NCBI GenBank assembly: GCA_943735955.1
Contig: OX030958.1
Coordinates: 9,312,126 to 9,376,125 of the forward strand
Length of the DNA: 64,000 nt
Source: Piscicola geometra
Lineage: Eukaryota; Annelida; Clitellata; Hirudinida; Piscicolidae
Direction of reading: 5' to 3'
A model generated the notes under the pieces. That model worked only from the letters and a program-made list of their open reading frames with translations, was not told the origin of the DNA and searched no databases. Position numbers and translations under genes: made by a program. Shown here piece after piece: positions 52,499 to 64,000 of the stretch. How positions within the stretch are numbered: position 1 is the stretch's first letter; each line of letters begins with the position of its first letter.

Positions 52499-53830
52499 CA
52501 GTGATGGGCACTCAACTACTTTTGAGTAGTTAAACTTTTGCTAACTACTTAACTACTTTTGAGTAGTTAAACTTTTGCTAACTACTTAACTACTTTTGAG
52601 TAGTTAAACTACTAGTTAACTACTAACTACTTTTCAATAGTTAAACTTTTAGGGCTTAACTACTTTTCAGTAGTTGGAGTAGTTAACTACATTTCAACTA
52701 CTTTTTCTCTAAGTTAAGCATATATTATATCGACACCGGCTGTAATACTTATCAATCAATACCTTACTGTTAGTTTCATATTACTGTTTATGTCTACATA
52801 GGTAAGACAGAGGAGACAACTATAATTGTCACTAATAACACTCTGTAATTTTCTTGATATCAGAACAGTCAACACAAAAACAATGGAAGTATTTAATCAT
52901 ATATATAGAATATATTATACATACATATGTATTTACTGCTCAATTGCTGGTGGTATTCAAGTACCATGTACTGGGTAGGATTATTGAGTGGTACAAATAT
53001 TCATAATATCTTTAAAACTCAGAGTGATTACAATAAAATGGCCAGTTTAAACAGTTTTTAGAGTTTTATAACACAAAGAAAAATAAAAGACAGTTTTATA
53101 AGATTTACACTATAGTGTTACTCTTTAATAACGCTCTCAGCTTTGGTTACTTGCCTTAAGAAGACAAGTTTTTCAAACATGCTGTCAGAAAGTTCACAAC
53201 GCCTTGGAACCAGAATTTGTCCAGCAGCACTGAACAACCTTTCGACTGCAGCACTACTGGGCAAGGATGCATTAAATTTCAGAAAGACATTTCACAGTCG
53301 AGGAAATTTAAATAGAACTTTTAGTTCAGTGTCAGCACTAGAAAGATAATTATGAATTTCTTCTTCTATGCTGCTGTCAACAGTAGTGTCAGTATCATTG
53401 CTTTCTGTCACAAAAGAATACAAGTCATCAATCGGCTCTCCTTCTGATCTAAAAACTGGGGCTAACCTTCAGATGCTTCAGGAAATTAGAGCTTGACGAG
53501 ATATTTCCACTAATCTGAACTCCACAACAATGCTTACACGTTGCGACGAAATTTTTTTTGTCAGATTTGATATTTGGGTTTTTTAAATGTTCTTTTACTA
53601 CTGCTGAATTCATGATGCAATACTAGCAGAAAACTAGCAAGGGCCAAACTAACAGTTTATTTTAATTATTTTTGTTTCGATAAAGAATTTTTTACCATGG
53701 AATTTCCCAGTGATGGGCACTTCAACTGATATTTATAAATGTGGATTTTTTGTAGACAAAATTACCTTTCAACTACTTTTGAGTAGTTAAACTACTTTGA
53801 GTAGTTAACTACAACAAACACCCCTTATCC
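52499..53830 (-). mobile_element. hAT element remnant (CAGTGATGGGCA end)
   Basis: Begins with the hAT terminus CAGTGATGGGCA, followed by palindromic ACTACTTTTGAGTAGTT repeats. On the minus strand it carries a BED-type zinc finger relic (about 53631-53470, FVATCKHCCGV with a later His-x3-His-like end) and a hAT dimerisation domain (about 53345-53150, SSAAVERLFSAAGQILVPRR). The central transposase region is missing. A second CAGTGATGGGCA at 53710 is in the same rather than inverted orientation, so the right end is rearranged and no TSD is seen. Confidence 0.75.
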
Positions 53831-53849
53831 CTACCAAAACAAATATTTC

Positions 53850-53998
53850 CATCCCTACCACAACCACATACCCCTTAACTCACCACAACCACATACCCCT
53901 TAACTCACCACAACCACACACCCCCTACCTCACCACAAGCACACCACCTCCTACCTCACCACAGCGACACACCTCCTACCTCACCACAAGCACACCAC
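53850..53998 (+). repeat. about 25-bp C-rich minisatellite
   Basis: Imperfect tandem units of the type CACAACCACATACCCCTTAA plus CTCAC, five to six copies. Confidence 0.8.
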
Positions 53999-54067
53999 AC
54001 AACGCACAGATTTACTGGTGGATTCCTTCAGATCACTCACCATCATGAGCGCCTTCAACATAATACT

Positions 54068-55623
54068 GAATAAAAATCCAAACTTTTCATTTTTATATAA
54101 CCAAAAATGAATTAATCTATAAGTGCCGTTTGATGTCTTTAAATTAATAAAAGTCATCATCAAACATTTGAACTTCTGGAATTTCGGAAAAAAATTGACT
54201 TTAAAGTTTTCTAATTTTTAAATATTTAAACGATGATCTAGATGAAACGTTTTTTAGTGAGAATTTATTCTATATTTTCTGTTCCATTGTAAAGATAAAA
54301 TTAACATCTATATTAGATATTAATGAACATTAAAATATGTATAAACAATTTCATATTAATGGAAAAATGTATTGTTATTTTTTTTCAAAGTTAAGGTATT
54401 TTTTTTATTGAGGGTCTTGTATACAATCTTATTGTTTCTGGTTTCAAAGCTATGAATTAGAGGCAAACTAGTGCTAATTTAATTTATAAATACCATGCCA
54501 CATTTCATACACTAATCACTTGCTAATAGTTAGTTGTAAAAAAATGGAATAAATATTAATTTTAAACAATAACTTTTTTTCATTTAAGATGATCTTCCGT
54601 TTAAACTGCTTTAATTTAAAACTGTCAGAGATTTCTCCTGTTAGATAGGTTTATGTGGTTTCAATGTAGGCTAAAACCTACGCAGTGAGAGATTCAAAGC
54701 ATGTTGATTCAAGATTAATAAGCCACATTTTATGTTTGACAAGTTATATAACCGAAAACAAACTAATCTATATAAGTGCTTTTAGAACTCAGAAAACATT
54801 TGAACTATGTCATTTCTGGAAAATGTAAGTCCAAAGTTTCATATTATGAAATTTGTAAAGCTGATTTAGGTGTAAAAGGGTTTGTTTTAAAATATTGTTT
54901 AAATTCATATCACGAAAAAAATCGGTCCGTCAGTTAGCATTTTTTTACGCATGAGACGTAACTTCAAAATAAAAAAGATACCTGCGTCTTATACAGTATA
55001 AGTTATACTGCTGATCACTACATGAACAAACCTGTTTTTTCAAGTTGTGATGGTAACATTTGGAAGTCATTTGCTAATTTATTTCACGAACTAATGAATA
55101 AATTAAATGAATAATTTTCCAGCAATTTATTACAAATAGACACAATATTAATGAAATTCAAATCAGAGCATTCATTTTTTCCCTCGCTGTATCTCAATGC
55201 TATTATCACCTCAACGTAGACTCTTACACACGTAGTTTTATTTTTTTCTCTTACATTCTTGCGTCTCTCAACTCAAAACCCTGGGTACGGGCCTGGGAAG
55301 ACAGGGGCTTTTTTAGTCTGAAATACCAAGCCACTTTTATTGACAAAAACGCGTAAAATTCTTCAGGCACTTTAGACAACTTTATTAGAACATCTTTTAA
55401 TATTTTTCTAGTTGGATTAGTTCATGGTGGTTAAATTGTCAAAACTAGCTGTTTTATAATCATTTGGATAATTAAATTGTAATATAAAGTCAACGAAAAA
55501 GCAAAATATGTATTAACCGAATTAAAAAAACTAGAGACCGTTTAGTAAAGATGGTGGGTCCTAAAGTATACTCACTTATGAAATATGTTCAATGGTTATA
55601 TAATAATTATGTGCTGAATTGGG
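54068..55623. repeat. 5' flank of the duplicated lyase segment, copy 2
   Basis: Collinear with 10429-12473 apart from small indels and the 485-bp difference described there. No gene seen. Confidence 0.8.
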
Positions 55624-55630
55624 TATATAA
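55624..55630 (+). promoter_or_regulatory. TATA box, lyase copy 2
   Basis: TATATAA in the same context as 12474-12480 of copy 1, 136 bp before the start codon. Confidence 0.55.
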
Positions 55631-55765
55631 GTCAGAAGCTTCAATCAACGCATGGCATCGTCAACTTAAGTCGTATCGTCATTGACCAGATTGACTCTTC
55701 AAAGATCAAACCTTTAAAACTTCATAAAAGATCAAACTTTAAAACTTCAGAAAAACTTCATCAAC

Positions 55766-58700
55766 ATGGGCATCAGAGAAGGACACAAAGAGCTGGTAGG
55801 ACTCGCCTTGAAGGACTTTTCGTGCCCCGTTCGACTCGACCTTGCCTTCGCTCGCCTCGACATCGGCCACCTCGCCCGCATTGCATCCTTCCGCGCCTCA
55901 GACCAACACCACGTGCAGCTGAATGAAATCTCTCGAAGGCATGTGAATGCTAACCATGAGTTTCTGCTTGATTACTTCAACAAGGGAAAGATCATCTATG
56001 GAGTGAACACGGGATATGGCGGTAGTGCTGATGTGATCACGCAAGATGCCATAGTCACGCAAAAAGCTCTCATCCAGCTTTTGAACATTGGCATTTCAAG
56101 TCAAATGTGAGTTTATGAGCAGTTTTTATTGAAATAATGATAATAATAGTAGTTTTTAAAAACAATATTGTTATTGTTATTTTTATAATTATCGTAACAA
56201 GCAGTTTTTCACTAACTTTTCCAAACGCACAGACCATACGTGCCTTCCATTTGTTTTCTTATTCACAAAATTACGATAGTCGTAAACGTTTTTTGCCAAA
56301 TTTTCCTCTTTCCGTTGATTCTAATCTTTTTTTATATTTTGCAATATCTGAAATTCTGTGCGCGTTAGAAATGACCAGATTTTGCCCTGGTGTTTCACTG
56401 AGAGTTAATCTCAACATTCTCTTTCTTGTTTATTAAAAAATTTAATTCTTTATTTTTGAACATTTCTTCATACATTTCTAGAATCCGGTTTGATATTATG
56501 TCATACATTCTTGATGACCTTTTACTATGAAGTATTATTGTAGTAAATAATTTTTCTTCTACAAAAACCACCGAAAGACTGCCTGCAGGGATCGTCAAGG
56601 CAATCATGCTGGTGAGGGCAAACAGTTTGAGTCTGGCGAGGTCGGGAGTGAGGGGGGAAGTGATCGACCTTCTGTGCTCCATGATCAACCATGACATAGT
56701 GCCTGTGGTTCCGTTGAGAGGCACCGTGAGTTCTAGCGGAGACCTCATGTGCTTGTCTTACATCGCCGCCTGTATGAATGGCAGCAAAAAAGATTCTCTG
56801 GTTTACTACAAAGGCGTAAGAAATGTCACCGCCGAAAAAGCCTTTGAAAAAGCAGGACTTTCATTCGTCGAGTTTCATCACAAAGGTTTGGACATTTGCA
56901 ATGTCTCATTTTTTTAATTTAGTACAATTGAGCTTGGTTACATATCATATAAGTTAATTTTTAAATCAATCAATCAATCAAATAGATTTCTATAGCGCTC
57001 TTTCTTCAAATTCAAGAGCGCTCGTAAATAAATTTGTCGAACAGATATGTCTTCAGATCCTTACGAAAAGTAAATAATGATTTAGACGTAGTTAAATAAG
57101 GAGGTAATGAGTTCCAAATATATGGACCTGCATAATGGAAAGAACGTTTAGCAAAAGAGTTATTAATGGAAGGGATGAAATAATGATTTTGAGTGGATGA
57201 TCTTAAATGACTTCTATGAGGGTGAGTTATTAATGATTTGAGGTATATTGGGGATACTGGGGAGTTTTTTAATTTAAACATAAAAACACAGATTTTAAAT
57301 ATAATCCTAAATTTGATGGGGAGCCAATGTAATAAGATGAGAGAGGGTGTAATGTGGTGATAAATAGGAGTACGGCTAACGACTCTAGCAGCATAATTAA
57401 ATACTTTATTTAATGGTTTTAAAGTAGTTTCAGGTAAATTATAATAGAGTGAGTTACAATAGTCAATTCGAGATAAAACAAGTGCAGAGACTAACATCTT
57501 TAAAGAAGGGTCATCTAAGTAAGGTAATAATTGTCTGATACGTCTGAGATGAAAATAGCAAGATTTAGTGACTGATAGAATTTGGTTTGATAAGGTTAAT
57601 TTTGAATCGAAAATAAATCCTAAGCTACGAATATGATTAGATGGAACAATAGTATGAGTGGCGAAATTACATGGGCCATTAATTAGTTTACCATTTTTAT
57701 CAAAAAATATAAGTTCAAACTTTAGTGGATTTAATTTTAAAGACATTGAGCTAGACCAGTTTTCAATAGATAATAGACATGAAGATATAGACGACATAAC
57801 AGTATTATATGATGATGTATCGAAGCTGACATATAACTGCGAATCGTCAGCATAGGATAGGGAGTTGAGAGAATGAGAGGAAATGATAGAAGATAATTCA
57901 GAGACGTATAGAATAAAGAACAAAGGACCAAGAATAGAACCTTGAGGAACACCATATGAGTAAGTAGATGGGGTAGAGGTACAGTGATTTAAAGAAACAT
58001 AAACAGATCTATTAGATAAATATGACTTAATCCATAAAAACGAAGAATCCTTAATATTGAACTTATTTTTTAGTAATAGTAGTAATAAAGAGTGGTCTAC
58101 AGTGTCAAAAGCGGCCGAATAATCTAAACAAACAAGTACAGAAAAATTTTTTGTTATCAAAGGCGTAAATAAGATCATTATAGAGTTTTAAGAGGGATGA
58201 TTCACAGTTATGACCTAAACGAAAACCAGATTGTGAATAAGGTATAAGGGAGTTAACATTTAAATATGAATAGATTTGTTGATAGACTACCTTTTCTATT
58301 ATTTTAGATATGAATGTTAGATTGGAAATAGGTCTATAGTTAGAAATTTGAGTAGGGTCTAATGAATTATTTTTTAAAGTAGGTATGATAACAGCAGCTT
58401 TATATAAAGTCGGAAATTTAGATGTAGAGAGAGACAGATTAACAATGAAAAGAATTATAGGGTAAAAAATATCAGACAATTCTTTAATCAAATAAGTTGG
58501 AATTATGTCAAGAGAACAGGTAGATGTAGACATGGAATTAATAATTAAAGACAGGTCAGGTAGAGAAATTGAAGAAAAACTGACAAAACTGAATTCACTA
58601 TTGTTAATATAATTATTAGGGCTAGGAATAGAGGTATTAGTGTTAAAATTAGACCTTATTGTTTCTACTTTACTTGCTATGTAAGCGATGTTACGTATTA

Positions 58701-61088
58701 AAAAGAGCGAAATTAAACTTTGCTCCTGTGTAACTCTTTAATAGGTGCCATAAACTACTCCGAACAGAGGCATTGGCAGTGGTCAACTCGGCATCTAGCT
58801 CGTCCACACTGGCTTCTGACAACCTCTTCCACTTTGGCTACCTGATGCTGCTCACCCAGGTGGTGACCGCAATGTGTGTCGAGGCGCTTCATGGGAGGAT
58901 GGAATCCTTCGATACTTTCATCTACGATACCCTCAGTCATGTGGGAATTGCAGAGGTTTCCGAAAACATCAGAAGTCTTCTTGAAGACTCGAAACTTGTT
59001 CGGTTGGTTTTTTATAACTTCACTAATGAATAACTATCCGATAGAAAATAAAACTATCAAGTCTAAAATATTGATAATAAACAGATGCATTGTATTATTT
59101 ATTTTAGATATTTTTCTTTCCAACATTTATTCAAAAATTTTTACATTTATAGATCTTTTGAAGGAGATTATTCAGGACTCGAGTGTCTTGAAGCTGACGA
59201 ATTAGCTCAAGATAGGTAAGTACATAAAACTTTTAATAATTAGTTTCTTTAAACCAGTTTCAATAGAATAATTTTTATATATTTTTTTAATAAAATCAGT
59301 TATTTAAAAATAAATAGGTTTAAATTGCTTATACAAGTTTTCTAGATTATTATTAAAACTTTATTTTATCGAAGTCAGGTTTTGAATGAATTTTCTTTGA
59401 AAATTAATTGAAAAAAAAAAGTTTAATAAAAATAGAATCTTTGAAATACTAAAATTGTTAACTACCACACAGGTATGGTCTAAGAACCAGTCCTCAATGG
59501 TTGTCTCCAGTGGTCGAGACCTACAAGGAGTCGGTGAGGAGGGTCAGGGTGGAAATCAACTCCACCTGTGACAACCCTCTGGTCGACCACAAAGCTGGAA
59601 AGATCATTCATGGCGGGAACTTTCAAGGCACGTTTCAATTAATTTTTGTTTTTGCATAATTTTTGTAGTTTTAAACTATACTTCTGTATATTTTCAAGTT
59701 TACTTTGATTTAGTATTTTGTGTAAGTTTTGAACTTTGCTTTTAAATTCGTTGAATACGAATATCAAAAATACGATCAAATTGTAAATTTTTCTCAGTCA
59801 GTACAAAGACTAAAACTGACATAAAAAGCCAAAAAAAGTTTTTATCCATCAAGGTTTAAGCAAGAAAATAAGTAAAGATATTTATAAAAACAGCATTTTT
59901 ATTAACGGAATGTTTTTTTTACTCCGTTTTCCCATTCAAGGGGTGAGTGTGACAGTGGCGATGGACCAGACCAGGCAAGGGGTGCAGATGTGCGGCAGAC
60001 TGATGTTCGCGCAGTTGAGTGAGGTGCTCAACCACAACATGAACCTCATCCTGACGCCCAATCTGGCGGGAAGAGACCATTGCGTCGATTTCGGATTCAA
60101 GGTTTCAGGATATTTGTTAAAACTTGTTATTTCAAACAATTTCTATCACAATATTTTATCCCTTTCATTAAAAAAATTCTTTTAACGTCTTGCTCACATA
60201 TTTATGCGTATGTTCCTCTTCTTCAGGGCGTCGACACGGCCTTAGCTGCTTACGCCAGTGAGTTGGACTCGATTGCGAACCCGATGACGAACCACGTTTT
60301 GAGCGCCGAAATGCACAACCAATCGGTCAACTCAATGGCCTTGGTGAGTGCTAGGAAGACGAAAGAAGCTCTGGAGATTTTGAAGTTGATCGTCGCAAGT
60401 TCTTTGGTGGCGTTGTGCCAGGCTTTGGACTTGAGGTGGCTTCGCATGCAAGTCTTTGAAGCTCTCGAAAGCACTTTGGAGCAGTTTGGAGTCCATTCTC
60501 AGGCCTGGTGCGTTGCTTGTGACAGATTTTATCTTTGAGATTTCTTTTATAGTATTTAAATTGAAAAATTATATTTAAAAAAATTGTATTGCGTTTTAGT
60601 GAAAAAACAATGAAGAAAAACTGGTACGGAGTGGCCTTCAGGTTCGACGTCCTGAAAGGGGACCTAGACTTGATGATATCTGAAAACTCCTTGAAGGAAA
60701 ATGCAAAAACAAGAGAAATGTTTCTGACGACGCTTAAAGCAAAGTGTGAAGAAAGTGTCCAAGAGGTTTATGAAGGCAAGAATGAACAGAAAATAGCTGC
60801 AATGCTGGGCAAAGGTGTGTCGAGTGGACTTTTTATATTAAACATAACGTTTAAATTCTTTATTCACACATACAAATTCACAAATATTTATATAAATAAA
60901 CCTATTTCTCAAAGAACTTCATATTTCAATAAACAGGAACGAAACAAGTTTATAACTTCGTGAGGAAAGAGGTAGGCGTGAAGTTTTATAAAGGACTCAC
61001 TACTCTGGATGAAGACTGCCAAAGGCTGCACGATGTCTTGGACAGTGACCAGATGAGAAAACTCATTCAAGATGTATTCAGTATTTGA
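55766..61088 (+). CDS. aromatic amino acid ammonia-lyase (PAL/TAL type), copy 2
   Basis: Paralogue of the gene at 12640. Exons: 55766-56106, 56578-56885, 58768-59002, 59153-59215, 59473-59627, 59941-60101, 60227-60507, 60600-60814, 60937-61088. Every exon has the same length and phase as in copy 1; total 1911 nt, 636 aa, no stop or frameshift. I count 15 amino-acid differences, including Ser20Cys, Phe31Leu, Ser58Arg, His105Leu, Val108Ile, Thr114Ile, Met334Lys and Ile340Val. The MIO triad is also Ser-Ser-Gly, and Tyr78, Tyr317, Arg320, Asn350, Glu449 and Gln453 are kept. Leu105 replaces the His of copy 1 at the selectivity site (CAT to CTT), so the substrate range may differ. Intron 5 again uses a GC donor. 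Intron 2 has grown by a LINE insertion on the opposite strand. Confidence 0.93.
56966..58684 (-). mobile_element. 5'-truncated CR1/L2-like LINE in intron 2 of lyase copy 2
   Basis: About 1.72 kb absent from intron 2 of copy 1, which joins TTAATTTTTAAA to GCGATGTTACG directly. On the minus strand it encodes the reverse transcriptase in two overlapping frames (58533-58105 and 58178-57012). The frameshift lies at an A/T homopolymer near 58143. Motifs are NYRPISNLTFISKIIEKVVY, DYSAAFDTVDHS, SYGVPQGSILGPLFF, SYADDSQLYVSF (catalytic YADD) and LHWLPIKFRI. The endonuclease is missing (5' truncation). The 3' end has GAGCGCTATAGAAATCTATT and a (TTGA)n tail. It is recent but inactive because of truncation and frameshift. 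Confidence 0.93.
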
Positions 61089-61690
61089 ATTGATGCGCAC
61101 TTTTTAAATGTTTAATGATGTTAATTTAACACATTAAAAGAAGTATTTTGAATTTAAAGTGACATTCCCTAAGACTATGTTAATTATAAAGTAGAGAATC
61201 TTGATATTAGCTATTTTATAGGTACATTTCCATCCAGTAAGTTAAGTTCTTCAAGAATATTCATCTTTTAATCATTATAAATCATTTACTGAATGCTTTG
61301 AAATGGTCGCGTTATGATACGCAAAACAAGCGCTTCAAACGAACTTACTCTAATACAACTGCTTTTTCGAGTTTGAATACTGCTGCAAAGCTGATAAAAA
61401 TTATTATTTTTATAAAAAACTTATTAATTAAATTCAAAGTCAGTCACGACTGCAACTCTCTCATGGATTTGGAGTGGTCTTGAAACTCTTGTGAATTCAC
61501 GCCACGTTAATAATATTGGTCGTTGTATTGTATTTTAATTGTATAGTATTGACTCAAAGTTTGAAGAAACACAGTTTAGAAGGCCTATCTGAAAGAAAAA
61601 ATCCATGAACCCATTTAAAAAAAAATTCTTTAAACAACACATCTTAAGCATTCATTACTATCTACTCATCAACGAAAGCTTACATTGTTT
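61089..61690. other. 3' flank of lyase copy 2
   Basis: Non-coding, collinear with 16216-16816 with scattered substitutions and small indels. Confidence 0.5.
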
Positions 61691-61715
61691 CATGGAGCAT
61701 TGAAGTGTTGAGGCA

Positions 61716-61862
61716 AGTCTCCACGTGCATCCCAAAGGTCGCAGCGTGATCACGTTGGTCGAGTCTTCAGAGGGCTGCATCGAAGTCCGCAATGCAAAAC
61801 CGCGTCACCACATACAGCCGAAAGTGTGCGATAAAAACATGGATTTTACTTTCGAGCTATGA
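61716..61862 (+). other. conserved GC-richer block, possible exon remnant (copy 2)
   Basis: Counterpart of 16840-16970. The plus-strand frame reads GRSVITLVESSEGCIEVRNA, continues through PRHHIQPKVCDKNMDFTFEL, and ends in TGA. It spans the uninterrupted TTACTTTC target site, so it serves as the empty site for the 35-kb insertion. Unknown function. Confidence 0.35.
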
Positions 61863-62230
61863 TGATGAATAAGTATTTCAAAAAGTGATGTGAAAATTGA
61901 TTGTTTTTTTTATTTAAATAGTAAAAAGTTATATAAAGAAATGAATTATTAATGGTTTTTAAATGTACCGAATTTTGATGTTGTTAAATCGCACAATTTG
62001 ATACTGTTGAAAGAACCAGAGTTTGGAGATAGGCTGGAGTTACCCACGATTTACTAATAAATAAATATATTGAATCATACAAATATAATATAAATAAAAA
62101 CTGAATTTAAATAATAAAAATATAAAAATAGCTCGAACTTAAATAAAAATATAAAAAGTCGTTGGATGCGAGGAAAATGCATGGTTTTTATAAAAATGGT
62201 TAATAGATAAATGAAGAGTTTGAATAAAAA
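61863..62230. repeat. distal 3' flank of duplicated segment, copy 2
   Basis: Matches 52072-52498. The similarity ends near 62230, the outer limit of the duplication visible here. Confidence 0.75.
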
Positions 62231-62655
62231 GAGTTTAATCTCAATTGAAGAAAAAATTTATTAAAAATCGCATAAAACCAATAAAGAATCATTAAAAATA
62301 AATAGACCAACATTGAATTAGTATGTGTTGCCCTCACAATATATATAACATATATATTAATTAATATATATATTATTTAATATATAATATATTACAGCGG
62401 AAAAAGATATGTAGAAATAAAAAACGGTAAATATAAAATTTTTAAAAACTTGAAAATTTAAAATGTAATGAATAAAACTTTTAAAACTATTTTTACAAAT
62501 TTTTTCTTCTTAGTAGAACAACGTGCAACCAAAACATTTTTTTTTAATTCATGGAAGTTTTGGAAAATAATTCACAAAAGAGAGAAGCGTTGATGAGTTT
62601 CAATCTAATTTACTATCTTTATATCAGCATATCAGTGAAGTAGATTATATTGCTT
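62231..62655. other. AT-rich DNA with an AT palindrome
   Basis: No gene. Around 62341-62392 there is a run of AT-only near-palindromic sequence (ATATATATTAATTAATATAT). Confidence 0.5.
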
Positions 62656-62790
62656 ATGATGATGAGGATGATGCTGATAACGATGATGACGATGATGATG
62701 ACGATGATGAGGATGATGATGAGGATGATGAAGGTGATGAAAGAGGTAATAATGATGGTTATAAGAATGATGATTATGATAGTGACAATG
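62656..62790 (+). repeat. GAT/GAC trinucleotide repeat
   Basis: Imperfect GAT repeats with GAG and GAC variants. The Met/Asp-rich frames across it look like repeat artefacts; an Asp-rich coding use cannot be excluded but has no support. Confidence 0.9.
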
Positions 62791-63422
62791 CTTTTTAATG
62801 GTTTATATAAAATATTAATAAAATGTCAACGAATAGAATACAATTAAGAAGAGATATTTATATTTTAATGAAATAAAATAAGTACAATGCGAATGCAAAC
62901 AGTAAAAAATTAAAGTTGTTTTAAAACCTTCAAAAAGGTAACAAATCCATTAAATTGTATATATATACAAGTAAAATAAAATGTTCACAGAATCTAAAAA
63001 GTTAAAAGTAATTGCATTTGTAACAAGTCACCAGTCACAAGCAACGTCTTATTATGCTAGAATGTCAGTCAGAGCTACTCATTAGGGAACAATGGGTGTC
63101 TTATTTAAAACTTGGCTCAATGGAAAAGAATTTTTGTACATTTTGCAATTTTAAGAATCGTTCATAAATGTTAAAAATTTTATTTTACAAATAATACAGA
63201 AACGAATATAAATAATAAAGTATTAAAAAAAATTAATTAATGCTATGAAATGCTTATAAGAGATAAATGCATGGTTAAGAGAACAAAAAGTGATATTGAA
63301 TTGTAAACAGATTTTTGGGATGATGCATTAATTTGATAATTTAAAAATTTAAATTTAAAAATACTAAATGGATAAAAACAACTTTTTTAAAATGATATAA
63401 AATAAAGTTAGATGAAATACAT
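62791..63422. other. AT-rich non-coding DNA
   Basis: Nothing recognised. Confidence 0.5.
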
Positions 63423-63627
63423 ACGGTAAAACACCATGTAAGAGACGCGTCTGTTTTTCAATTTCAAAAACAGAAAAGATACAAGATTTAAAAATGAAAA
63501 TTAGTAAGTCAGATCGGAAAGTTCCACTCATTTACTATTGAAAATTCTTTAAATTCATGTCATTGTAAAGCTTTTAGATGTAAGAACCAAAAACCAAAGT
63601 GCGTCTTATACATGGTGTTTTACGGTG
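63423..63627. mobile_element. small MITE with about 25-bp inverted ends
   Basis: About 205 bp. Left end GGTAAAACACCATGTA followed by AGAGACGC; right end GCGTCTTATACATGGTGTTT then TACGG, the near-perfect inverse. The interior is too short to code, and the flanking duplication is not clear. Superfamily undetermined. Confidence 0.7.
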
Positions 63628-64000
63628 CTTGTAAATCATGGATAGGAAGACAGTGCAGAAGACAAAGTGTATCAGTGAAGTTAATGCAGAACTCAATGCA
63701 TCTTTTTAGATTCAGGTTTGTCTCATTAAAACGAAAAAGACATTAAAAGATTATTATTTATTTATAAATATGAAGTAATTAGAGTCATTTAAAGTGTTAA
63801 TAATAATACATTAAAAATAAAAAAAATAAAATAATCATAAAAACATGAAAGATCTACAAAATATTATTAAAAATAATAAAATTAATAATAAATACACTAC
63901 GCCTATAATATAAGAGATGAAGTTCTTAGTGCCATAGCTGAGCGTGGTGATGATGATGATGTTCGTTTGATCGAGTCAGATAAGAAAAAAGAAGATGATG
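63628..64000. other. AT-rich DNA at window end
   Basis: A second short GAT-rich run lies near 63948-63965. The plus-strand frame from about 63918 to the window end stays open (MKFLVP, then a later RVR-type or DDDD reading depending on frame), but there is too little sequence to call an exon. Confidence 0.3.

Noticed and set aside
53709..53721. Right terminus of the hAT remnant at 52499
   Set aside because: CAGTGATGGGCA here is in direct rather than inverted orientation, so it is not the partner end; it may be a second truncated copy.
62650..62847. Met-rich small protein
   Set aside because: Produced by the GAT trinucleotide repeat.

Overview
The window reads as nuclear DNA of an AT-rich animal, probably an invertebrate. 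The evidence is intron-split genes with GT-AG junctions, an immunoglobulin-superfamily gene and a PAN/apple-type secreted protein built from phase-1 exons, and remnants of LINE, hAT and Tc1/mariner transposons plus a tRNA-derived SINE. The species cannot be fixed from the sequence. Exon models below were assembled by hand from splice sites and frame; coordinates should be good to the base where a full frame check is stated.

Layout. 1-7.2 kb: AT-rich non-coding DNA with a 214-bp AT microsatellite and one possible terminal exon on the minus strand. 7.2-10.0 kb: seven exons (+) of an Ig-domain cell-surface protein with a hydrophobic, probably GPI or membrane, tail. 10.4-17.0 kb: first copy of a duplicated segment with a 9-exon aromatic amino acid ammonia-lyase gene (636 aa). 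17.0-52.06 kb: a 35-kb insertion immediately downstream of that gene. It is bounded by two related satellite-rich elements (A, 4.1 kb; B, 14.5 kb) with identical 17-bp ends built into 16-bp tandem repeats. Between them lie 16.5 kb of nested transposons and a four-exon, three-module PAN/apple-like gene (-) broken by a hAT element. 52.07-52.5 kb: resumed 3' flank of the first copy. 52.5-54.0 kb: hAT remnant and a minisatellite. 54.07-62.2 kb: second copy of the duplicated segment, with an intact second 636-aa ammonia-lyase gene carrying a LINE in intron 2. 62.2-64 kb: AT-rich DNA with a GAT repeat and a small MITE.

Biology. The two lyase genes are about 97.6% identical at the protein level by my count. 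Both have a Ser-Ser-Gly triad where the family normally has Ala-Ser-Gly for the MIO cofactor, and they differ at the family's main substrate-selectivity position (His105 versus Leu105). Their sequence is of the fungal/plant PAL-TAL type rather than the animal histidase type, which suggests an unusual acquired gene that gained introns and then duplicated.

The strongest structural signal is the 35-kb insertion. The outer ends of A-left and B-right are flanked by the same 8 bases, TTACTTTC. The equivalent site 3' of the second lyase copy is empty and has TTACTTTC once. This supports one insertion event of either a composite transposon carrying a host gene or a single element later expanded; an assembly join inside the satellites is the main alternative.
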